Part shown: positions 5,469 to 11,272 of the stretch, in pieces
Numbering within the stretch: the stretch's first letter is position 1
Layout of the letters: the number at the start of each line of letters is the position of its first letter
From: Burkholderiaceae bacterium
GTDB lineage: Bacteria > Pseudomonadota > Gammaproteobacteria > Burkholderiales > Burkholderiaceae_F
DNA length: 11,272 nt
Direction: 5' to 3'
Assembly (NCBI GenBank): GCA_013813185.1
Contig: JACCSD010000318.1
Location: 1-11,272, forward strand
Notes under the pieces: generated by a model
The model's database searches: none
Seen by the model: the letters and a program-made list of their open reading frames with translations, nothing else
Told to the model about the DNA's origin: nothing
Translations under genes and position numbers: made by a program

Positions 5469-6359
5469 ATGGCGCGCACGATGTGGACACGTCTGGTCGC
5501 GGTTGTCGGCGCGGTGGTCGCCGCCGCTGCGCTGCCCGCGTGCGTTCCACTCAGCTCGTTTAACGCGCTCGTGGCGTCGGACTCGCACGAGATGACGACC
5601 GCCGCTTATGGCGCCAGCAAACGGCAGCAGCTCGACGTCTATGTGCCGCGCGAGACAGCACAGCGTGTGCGTCCGGCCGCGGGCTGGCCGCTGGTCGTGT
5701 TTTTCTACGGCGGCTCGTGGAAGTATGGCGAGCGCGCGCACTACCGCTTCGTGGGCGAAGCGCTCGCAGCGCGCGGCGTCATGGCCGTGATTCCCGACTA
5801 TCGCCTGTACCCCGAGGTGCGCTATCCGGATTTTCTGAAAGACAACGCGGCGGCGACCGCGTGGTCGCTGCGCGAAGCGGCGCGCCTCGGCGCCGACCGG
5901 AAACGAGTATTCGTGATGGGGCACAGCGCGGGCGGGTACAACGCCGCCATGCTGGCGCTCGACGCGCGCTGGCTGGGCGCAGAAAGCATTCAACCAACAC
6001 AACTGGCGGGATGGATCGGTCTGGCCGGGCCGTACGACTCATTGCCGGTCGAAAATCCGGACGCTAAGCCGGTCTTCCTGCATCCGAACACGCCGCCGGA
6101 TTCACAGCCGATTCGTTATGTATCGGCGACGGTGCCGCGCACCTTTCTCGCTGCAGCGCCCGATGATCCGCTGATCAATCCGGAGCGCAACACCAAGCAG
6201 ATGGCGAGCCGGCTGCAACAGGCAGGCATTGCGGTCACGCTGCAGATTTATCCGGGCGCGAGTCACACGACGCTGATCGGCGCGTTTGCCTTTCCGCTGC
6301 GGTTTCTGGCGCCGGTGCTGGACGATGTCGTCGAGTTCGTGAACGGAGCGCCGCGCTAA
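5469..6359 (+). CDS. Alpha/beta hydrolase (esterase-like), predicted lipoprotein, copy 2
   Basis: A 296-residue paralogue of the preceding gene, alignable over its whole length from residue 29 with almost no gaps. The N-terminus ends in LPAC25, a better lipobox than in copy 1, so a membrane-anchored lipoprotein is likely. The triad is conserved at the same numbers: Ser153 (GHSAGG), Asp233 (PDDPLINP) and His266 (GASHTTLIG); Tyr80 again replaces the oxyanion-hole His in FYGGSW. Differences cluster in the signal region, in the segment near 60-70, and in surface positions. ATG 5469 matches the MAR start of copy 1 and has GGAG at 5454-5457 (11-base spacing); the in-frame TTG at 5463 lies nearer to it (5 bases) and would add two residues. 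The 141-base spacer holds a hairpin and a relic of the anti-sigma gene, with no obvious promoter, so readthrough from copy 1 is plausible. Confidence 0.88.
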   Translation: MARTMWTRLVAVVGAVVAAAALPACVPLSSFNALVASDSHEMTTAAYGASKRQQLDVYVPRETAQRVRPAAGWPLVVFFYGGSWKYGERAHYRFVGEALAARGVMAVIPDYRLYPEVRYPDFLKDNAAATAWSLREAARLGADRKRVFVMGHSAGGYNAAMLALDARWLGAESIQPTQLAGWIGLAGPYDSLPVENPDAKPVFLHPNTPPDSQPIRYVSATVPRTFLAAAPDDPLINPERNTKQMASRLQQAGIAVTLQIYPGASHTTLIGAFAFPLRFLAPVLDDVVEFVNGAPR

Positions 6360-6379
6360 GCCGGACAACGCGCAAGATT

Positions 6380-7609
6380 CTATGAAGTGATAGCGGTATC
6401 AGCGCTGCGGTCTGTGCCGGCAACAACCGTTCCTTCGGCAATAAAGCGTTCAATCTCCGCGTCGCCGTAACCATACTCGCGCAGCACTTCGCGCGTGTGC
6501 TCGCCGAGCAGCGGTGCTGCGCGTTTTACTTCCGTGGGCGTGCGAGAGAAGTGCAGCGGGCACCCGAGCGATTTGATATTGCCTGCCCGTGGGTGCTTCA
6601 GGTCGACCACCATCCCGCGTGCGCGTGTCTGCGGATGCTCGAGCGCCTCGCCGATCGTATGCACCGGGCCCACCGGAACGCCGGCCGCGTCGAACGCCTC
6701 GATCCACTCGCTTCGAGTGCGCGTTGCGATGACGGCATTCATTGCAGCCGTCAGCACGGTGAGGTGTGTCATGCGTGCAGCGTTCGTCGCAAACCGCGGA
6801 TCGTCGCGCCACTCGGGATGTCCGAGCACTTCGGCGATGCGCTCCCAGTTCGCCTGGTTCGCACCGCCGACATTGATCCAACCGTCGCTCGCCTTGAAGG
6901 CCTGGTACGGCGCGGTCAGGATGTGCGCCGAGCCGGTCGCGCCCGGCGATTCTCCGGTCGCGAAGTAGATCGCTGCGTGCCAGTACGTTTGCTGAAGCGC
7001 GGCTTCCATCAACGAGGTGTCGACGACCTGGCCCTCGCCGGTCTTCAGCTTGTGCGCGTACGCGGCGAGAATGCCGGCGACCGCGAGAATGCCGGCGTTG
7101 ATGTCTGCCACCGAGTTGCCGGTCTTCGCCGGCGCACCGCCCGGCTCGCCGGTGATCGACATCAATCCCGCGAACCCTTGCGCGATCAGGTCGAATCCGC
7201 CTTTGTCTCCGAAGGGGCCGTCGCGACCATAGCCCGAAACCGCGCAATAAATCAGCCCGGGGTTTTCGGCGGCGAGCGTGTCGTAGCCGAGGCCGAGCTT
7301 CTCCAGCGTGCCCTTGCGATAATTTTCAGTCAGCACGTCGGCGTCGCGCACCATCTTCAGCAGAATCTCACGGCCCGCGGCGTGCTTCAGATTCAGCGCG
7401 ATCCCGCGCTTGTTGCGATTCAGGATCATGAACGGTGCGGACTCTCCGTTCACGCGGGGCTCGCTGTAGCCGCGCGAATCGTCGCCGCCCGGCAGCTTCT
7501 CGACCTTGATCACGTCGGCGCCCATGTCGGCCAGCATCATTCCTGCCGTGGGGCCGGCCATGATCTGCGCGAGCTCGAGCACGCGCATGCCGGTCAACGG
7601 GCCGCTCAT
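6380..7609 (-). CDS. CaiB/BaiF (class III) CoA transferase
   Basis: A 409-residue cytoplasmic enzyme of the family III CoA transferases, which move CoA from a donor acyl-CoA to a carboxylic acid. The N-terminal block PLTGMRVLELAQIMAGPTAG, then MGADVIKVEKLPGGDDSR, NRNKRGIALNLK and the ENYRKGTLEKLGLGYD segment are typical. Asp169 in SVADINAG sits where the family's catalytic aspartate is found (Asp169 in formyl-CoA transferase and CaiB). The length is normal, the C-terminal domain is complete, and no frameshift is seen. ATG 7609 is chosen because it overlaps the stop of the upstream crotonase gene (ATGA); the open frame continues 28 codons further only as its shadow. As the last gene of the TRAP operon, it probably activates the imported acid with CoA. 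The acid is not identifiable from sequence; succinyl-CoA or formyl-CoA donors are known in the family. Confidence 0.92.
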   Translation of the reverse strand: MSGPLTGMRVLELAQIMAGPTAGMMLADMGADVIKVEKLPGGDDSRGYSEPRVNGESAPFMILNRNKRGIALNLKHAAGREILLKMVRDADVLTENYRKGTLEKLGLGYDTLAAENPGLIYCAVSGYGRDGPFGDKGGFDLIAQGFAGLMSITGEPGGAPAKTGNSVADINAGILAVAGILAAYAHKLKTGEGQVVDTSLMEAALQQTYWHAAIYFATGESPGATGSAHILTAPYQAFKASDGWINVGGANQANWERIAEVLGHPEWRDDPRFATNAARMTHLTVLTAAMNAVIATRTRSEWIEAFDAAGVPVGPVHTIGEALEHPQTRARGMVVDLKHPRAGNIKSLGCPLHFSRTPTEVKRAAPLLGEHTREVLREYGYGDAEIERFIAEGTVVAGTDRSADTAITS

Positions 7610-8394
7610 CGGCCTAGAAACCCCGGTTTTTGCTTCGCGAGAAACGCTGCGTAACCGATGCGAAAGTCTTCGGTGTCGAAGCAATCGAAGCATTCGTCGA
7701 CCTCGGCGTCGCTCAGCGGCTTGCTGGACGCGAGCCGGCGCGCAAACTTCTTGTGCCAGCGTGCCACGAGCGGCGCGCCATCGGCGATGCGCTGTGCGCT
7801 GTCGCGCGCTTCAGCGGCGACCCGATCATCCGGCACCACGCGAGTCACGAGTCCTTTTTCTTTCGCTTCCGCAGCGTCGAAGATTCGCCCTTCGAGCAGA
7901 ATTTCGAGCGCAGTCGCAGGCCCGACCAGTCGCACCAGCGGCGCCATCTCCGGATACGCCATCACCAGCCCCAGCTTGTTGATGGGCGCGCCGAAACGGC
8001 TCGATTCACCGCAGATGCGCAGATCGCACAACGCGGCGATCTCGAGGCCGCCGCCGACGCAGATGCCGTGAATCTGCGCGATCAGCGGATGCCTGCAGTT
8101 CGCGAGCGCATCGGCGGTGCGGTGCATCACTCTGCCGTACTCGATCGCCTGCCGCTTGTTCGAACGTTCGCCCGCAAATTCGGCGATGTCGTTGCCCGGC
8201 GAGAATGCTTTTTCGCCGGCGCCGCGCACGATCACACACCGCAGCGCATCATCGGCCGACAGCTGCTCGACCGCATCACCCAGCTTGCCCCACATGGAGC
8301 GCGTCATCGCGTTCAGTTTGTGCGGCCGGTTCAACACGACGGTGGCGATCCCGCCGTCGCGCTGCACGAGAACCGTATCGTCAACGTCGATCAT
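7606..8394 (-). CDS. Enoyl-CoA hydratase/isomerase (crotonase) family protein
   Basis: A 262-residue crotonase-fold enzyme acting on acyl-CoA. The two oxyanion-hole segments are present: AFSPGNDIAEF (63-73) and GICVGGGLEIAALCDLRI (110-127). Glu118 corresponds to Glu144 of rat mitochondrial hydratase, but the position of Glu164 is Ile138 (FGAPINKLG in place of PE), so one of the two classical hydratase acids is missing. Such enzymes may be isomerases, decarboxylases, hydrolases or hydratases with an altered mechanism, so I avoid a precise name. The C-terminal helices around 225-262 and the KPGFLGR end are typical of the family. Its ATG directly abuts the dctM stop (TGAATG), and its stop overlaps the CoA transferase start. 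It therefore probably acts on the CoA ester formed by that transferase. Confidence 0.9.
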   Translation of the reverse strand: MIDVDDTVLVQRDGGIATVVLNRPHKLNAMTRSMWGKLGDAVEQLSADDALRCVIVRGAGEKAFSPGNDIAEFAGERSNKRQAIEYGRVMHRTADALANCRHPLIAQIHGICVGGGLEIAALCDLRICGESSRFGAPINKLGLVMAYPEMAPLVRLVGPATALEILLEGRIFDAAEAKEKGLVTRVVPDDRVAAEARDSAQRIADGAPLVARWHKKFARRLASSKPLSDAEVDECFDCFDTEDFRIGYAAFLAKQKPGFLGR

Positions 8395-9678
8395 TCAGCG
8401 ATAGAAGATGTCGACCAGCGTCAGCGTGGTCGCCGGAACGTAGGTCACCAGCAATAGCGTCGTCAGCAGCACCAGGATGAACGGAATGTTCGCACGCGTC
8501 ACGTCCCACACGCTCTCCTTCGCGATCGAGCACGTGATCATCAGCACGCTCGCAACCGGCGGAGTCTGCTGACCGATGGCGAGGTTCAGCGTGACGACGA
8601 TGCCGAAATGCACCGGATCGATGCCGACCGCGTTCACCAGCGGCATCACGATGGGCACCACGAGAATGATCGCAGCAGCCGAGTGCAGGAACATCCCGAC
8701 CACCAGCAAGAACACATTGAGCAGCGCGAGCACCGCCCACTGGTTATCGGTGATAGCCAGCAGCGCTGCGGCAATCCGCTGCGGCACCTGCGCCTCGGTC
8801 AGGTACAGGCCCAGCAGCGCCGACGAAGCCACCAGCAACATCACGACACCGGTCTGCACGCCGCCGTCAATGATCGCGCTGCGGAGATGGCGCCAGTCGA
8901 GCTCGCGGTAGATCACGATCCCGATGAACAGCGCGGCGACCACCGCGAGCGCAGCCCCTTCGGTCGCAGTGACGACACCGCCGAAGATGCCGCCCAGAAT
9001 GATCAGCGGCATCGTCAGCGCCCACCCGGCGTTTTTGAACGCGGTCCACAGGCGCCTCAACTGGAACGCCTCTTCCACCGGCCAGTTGAAGCGCACCGCG
9101 TAGTAGTAGCAGAGCGCCATCATCGATAAGCCGGCGAGCAGCCCGGGCACGATGCCGGCGACGAACATCTGCACGACCGAAGTGCCGGCCATCACCGCAT
9201 ACAGGATCATCGGGATCGACGGCGGAATGATGATCGCGAGCGAAGCCGACGACGAGGTCACCGCGGCCGCAAACGGGCCCGGGTAGCCGCGCTTTTTCAT
9301 CGCCGGGATCAGGATCGGCCCGGTCGCCGCCACATCGGCCACCGCGGAGCCTGAAATCTCGGCGAAGAACATCGAGGTCACCACGTTGACCTGCGCAAGC
9401 GCGCCCCGGATCGAGCCGAACAGCGCGGTCGCGAAGTCGATCAGCCGGCGCGAGATGCCCGACGTGTTCATGATCGCGCCGGCCAGGATAAATAGCGGGA
9501 TCGCAATCAGCGGAAAGCTGGTGGCGCCGTTGTACATAGCGATCGCCAGGTTCGGCAGGCTGGCACTGCCCTGCGTTGCCAGCATCGCGAGCACCGCGGC
9601 GATGCCGAGCGCCACCGCGATCGGCACGTTGATCAGCACCAGGGCGATGACGCAGACGAAAACCAGAATGTCGATCAT
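8395..9678 (-). CDS. dctM: TRAP transporter large permease subunit (DctM type)
   Basis: A 427-residue inner membrane protein, the ion-coupled translocation subunit of a tripartite TRAP transporter. It consists almost wholly of hydrophobic helices (about 11-12), starting with MIDILVFVCVIALVLINVPIA. Family-like blocks include GATSFPLIAIPLFILAGAIM, MFFAEISGSAVADVAATGPI, IIIPPSIPMILYAVMAGTSV, TATEGAALAVVAALF and the late NLAIGQQTPPVASVL segment, which resembles the second repeat of the inverted-repeat transport domain. The length is normal for DctM proteins. ATG 9678 overlaps the stop of the small permease gene (ATGA); upstream in-frame codons to 9843 only shadow that gene. The transporter imports an organic acid driven by an ion gradient, usually sodium in characterised members. 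Confidence 0.94.
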   Translation of the reverse strand: MIDILVFVCVIALVLINVPIAVALGIAAVLAMLATQGSASLPNLAIAMYNGATSFPLIAIPLFILAGAIMNTSGISRRLIDFATALFGSIRGALAQVNVVTSMFFAEISGSAVADVAATGPILIPAMKKRGYPGPFAAAVTSSSASLAIIIPPSIPMILYAVMAGTSVVQMFVAGIVPGLLAGLSMMALCYYYAVRFNWPVEEAFQLRRLWTAFKNAGWALTMPLIILGGIFGGVVTATEGAALAVVAALFIGIVIYRELDWRHLRSAIIDGGVQTGVVMLLVASSALLGLYLTEAQVPQRIAAALLAITDNQWAVLALLNVFLLVVGMFLHSAAAIILVVPIVMPLVNAVGIDPVHFGIVVTLNLAIGQQTPPVASVLMITCSIAKESVWDVTRANIPFILVLLTTLLLVTYVPATTLTLVDIFYR

Positions 9679-10151
9679 TCCCGGCGCGCCGCGCGCAACG
9701 CTTCGGGCAGCGCCAGCGCCTCGGCGATGATGAACAGCACGGCGCTCACCGGAATCACGGATTGCGCCCACACGACCGACACTTCGGGAAGCGCCACCAG
9801 CGTGTCCGACGCGAGAATCTCGAGCACTGCGTAGCCGACCCACGCGAGCAGGATGAAAAAGCCGAATACGAGTGCCCTGGCCAGCAGCGTGAAAGTCACG
9901 CGCGCCGACGGCGGCAGCAACCGGATCAGCTCCGGCACGCCGATGTGCGAGCCTTTCAGCGCCGCCAGCGCGGCGCCGTAAAAAGTGACCCAGGCGAGCA
10001 GAATCGAAGCGACTTCGTCGTACCAGACCAGCGCATGGCCGGTGTAGCGGAAGACCACGCCCGCCGTTACTTCGACGGCGAGCGCGATCATCAGCACGAT
10101 CACGATCCCCTCGAGGGTCCGCTCGAACCCCCGGCGGAGGAACCGCAACAC
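9675..10151 (-). CDS. dctQ: TRAP transporter small permease subunit (DctQ type)
   Basis: A 158-residue inner membrane protein with four hydrophobic helices (about 15-35, 47-65, 88-110 and 126-147), the standard DctQ layout; it partners the large permease. The block VFRYTGHALVWYDEVASILLAWVTFYGAALA followed by KGSHIGV matches the family pattern of an aromatic-rich segment, E, and a Gly-His-Ile turn. The start is GTG 10151, which shares its first base with the last base of the binding-protein stop (TAGTG); there is no Met alternative before the first helix and only a weak Shine-Dalgarno, so translation probably depends on ribosomes ending the upstream gene. The stop overlaps the dctM start by four bases. 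Confidence 0.9.
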   Translation of the reverse strand: MLRFLRRGFERTLEGIVIVLMIALAVEVTAGVVFRYTGHALVWYDEVASILLAWVTFYGAALAALKGSHIGVPELIRLLPPSARVTFTLLARALVFGFFILLAWVGYAVLEILASDTLVALPEVSVVWAQSVIPVSAVLFIIAEALALPEALRAARRE

Positions 10152-11170
10152 TACTTACCCAGCGCGATCGACTTTTCGATCAGTGGCTGCGCGCCTTTGA
10201 CCTCCTGCCCGAACTCCTCGTACACGGGCTTCGACGCCGCGATGAAGGCATCCTTGTTCGGTGCGTTGACCTGCATGCCGCCGCTCTTGAGCTTCGCGAG
10301 GAGATCCTCTTCATCCTTGGCCGCGGTTTGATGCACAAACGCCTGCGTTTCCTTCGCGGTGTCTTCCAGAATCTTGCGTACGTCGGCCGGCAGCGATGCC
10401 CACTTCTTCGATCCGGTCACCAGGTACGCCGGCGTATAGACGTGTCCGGTATTGGTCAGAAACTTTTGCACCTCCTGGAACTTGGCGCTGTAAATCTGCG
10501 TGTACGGGTTCTCCTGGCCGTCCATCACGCCGGTCTGCAGTGCGGTGAACACTTCGGAAAACTTCATCGGGCTCGGATTGGCGCCGTAGGCCTGGAACAT
10601 CTTGACGCGCCATTTGCCTTCCGGCACGCGCAGCTTGATGCCTTTCAGATCCTCCGGCGTATTGATGGGTCGCTTGCTGTTGGTGATGTGGCGGTAGCCG
10701 TTCTCCCAGACGGCGAGAACCTTCAGCCCTTTCTTCTCGGCTTCCGGCGCCAGGCTCGGCCACAGCACGTCGCGCTCGATCCGCTTCATGTGCTCGCGAT
10801 CCTTCACTAGATACGGCATCTCGAAGATGCCGAACAGATCGACTTCGGACGACATCACGGTCGACGGTAGCGCCAGCTCGACTGTGCCGAGCTTCAGTTT
10901 CTGCAACAACTCTTTGTCGCCGCCCAACTGGCTCGAGCCGAACACGACCACCTTGGCCTTGTCGCCGAGCTTCGCGTTGGCGCGCCGCGCGAATTCGTCG
11001 GCGCTCTTCTGAAACAGCGAGCCGGGTTCGCCAACGTGGCCAAGCTTGATTTCGGTCTGTGCGTGGCCCGGCGAGGCAGCGATCAACAGCCCGCCGGAGG
11101 CAAGCGCGACCAGGGTGGCACGCAGCAGGTTGCGTCGAGCCGGTACCGGGGCGTTAACGTCGTGATTCAT
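10151..11170 (-). CDS. dctP: TRAP transporter solute-binding protein (DctP family)
   Basis: A 339-residue periplasmic binding protein that captures the substrate and delivers it to the DctQM permease. The N-terminus carries a signal with ARRNLLRA before the hydrophobic core and probable cleavage after GHA37. The RR-x-L-L-R pattern resembles a twin-arginine (Tat) motif, though Sec export remains possible. The mature part starts EIKLGHVGEPGS and has the block KGIKLRVPEGK with Arg181, equivalent to the carboxylate-binding Arg147 of SiaP, followed by NPSPMKFSEVFTALQTGVMDGQENP, a hallmark of the family. The substrate is therefore probably a carboxylic acid. The start ATG 11170 has a good Shine-Dalgarno (AAGGAGA). 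It is the first complete gene of the minus-strand operon. Confidence 0.95.
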   Translation of the reverse strand: MNHDVNAPVPARRNLLRATLVALASGGLLIAASPGHAQTEIKLGHVGEPGSLFQKSADEFARRANAKLGDKAKVVVFGSSQLGGDKELLQKLKLGTVELALPSTVMSSEVDLFGIFEMPYLVKDREHMKRIERDVLWPSLAPEAEKKGLKVLAVWENGYRHITNSKRPINTPEDLKGIKLRVPEGKWRVKMFQAYGANPSPMKFSEVFTALQTGVMDGQENPYTQIYSAKFQEVQKFLTNTGHVYTPAYLVTGSKKWASLPADVRKILEDTAKETQAFVHQTAAKDEEDLLAKLKSGGMQVNAPNKDAFIAASKPVYEEFGQEVKGAQPLIEKSIALGK

Positions 11171-11175
11171 GATTG

Positions 11176-11182
11176 TCTCCTT
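11176..11182 (-). promoter_or_regulatory. Strong Shine-Dalgarno of dctP
   Basis: Read on the minus strand, AAGGAGA lies five bases before the dctP ATG. It is the best ribosome-binding site of the minus-strand operon, while the downstream genes rely on overlaps. This fits dctP being made in excess, as binding proteins usually are. Confidence 0.8.
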
Positions 11183-11207
11183 GGTCTGTTTTGGTGTGCA
11201 AGCAAGT

Positions 11208-11272
11208 CTAGGCAGCTTGGGCTAGCTGCGCTGTCGGGGTTTGCGCGAGATACGCCATCGCGGCGTCGACGC
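11208..11272 (-). CDS. Probable 3' end of a further gene of the minus-strand operon
   Basis: One minus frame is open from the window edge to TAG 11208-11210 and encodes 20 residues ending AQLAQAA, an Ala/Gln-rich helix-like C-terminus. Only 37 bases separate it from the dctP ATG, room for the Shine-Dalgarno but hardly for a full promoter, so it is likely in the same transcript. It is too short to assign a family; regulators or other CoA enzymes are common at this place in similar clusters. Confidence 0.4.
   Translation of the reverse strand, partial: VDAAMAYLAQTPTAQLAQAA

Noticed and set aside
5374..5595. A 73-codon plus-strand open frame in the spacer and start of hydrolase copy 2
   Set aside because: It runs out of frame into the signal-peptide region of copy 2. 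Only the short resemblance to the anti-sigma 3' end is meaningful, and that is reported as a relic.
6497..7654. A 385-codon plus-strand open frame antisense to the CoA transferase
   Set aside because: The composition is Arg/His/Val-rich with no recognisable domain, and it mirrors a clearly conserved CaiB-type gene. It is a GC-rich shadow.
7630..8457. A 275-codon plus-strand open frame antisense to the crotonase
   Set aside because: The reverse strand encodes an intact crotonase with conserved motifs; this frame has none.

Overview
The window is GC-rich throughout, uses GC-ending codons, and carries Gram-negative envelope genes: lipoprotein-type signals, an extracytoplasmic-function (ECF) sigma/anti-sigma pair, and a tripartite TRAP transporter beside acyl-CoA enzymes. 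This combination fits a betaproteobacterium, probably of the order Burkholderiales; that assignment is inference, since no rRNA or other taxonomic marker is present. There is no tRNA, rRNA, CRISPR array, insertion sequence or phage gene, and no stretch over 300 bases lacks a gene.

Plus strand, 1-6359. The 3' end of an unrecognised gene (to 389) is followed by a protein with a signal peptide, four PASTA domains, a C-terminal membrane segment and an acidic repetitive tail (468-1949). Its 3' end overlaps a flavodoxin-fold NAD(P)H oxidoreductase with a cysteine cluster (1921-3003). A 130-base gap holds a strong hairpin, a repeated near-palindrome and a possible ECF-type promoter. It leads into an ECF sigma factor (3134-3736), its RskA-like membrane anti-sigma factor (3733-4413, ATGA overlap) and two tandem paralogous alpha/beta hydrolases with lipoprotein-like N-termini (4434-5327 and 5469-6359). 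The spacer between the hydrolases appears to carry a relic of the 3' end of the anti-sigma gene, which marks the tandem duplication.

Minus strand, 11272-6380. This is a compact, translationally coupled operon read from right to left: TRAP solute-binding protein (dctP type), small permease (dctQ type), large permease (dctM type), a crotonase-fold enoyl-CoA hydratase/isomerase and a CaiB/BaiF-type CoA transferase. Every junction is an overlap or a direct abutment. The likely logic is uptake of an organic acid, transfer of CoA to it, and processing of the acyl-CoA by the crotonase. The substrate cannot be read from the sequence. The last 65 bases probably hold the 3' end of another gene of the same operon. 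The two gene sets converge with only 20 bases between stop codons.

The least ordinary parts are the kinase-free PASTA protein coupled to a Cys-rich flavoprotein, the sigma/anti-sigma operon with duplicated lipoprotein-like esterases, and a crotonase lacking one of the two classical catalytic glutamates.
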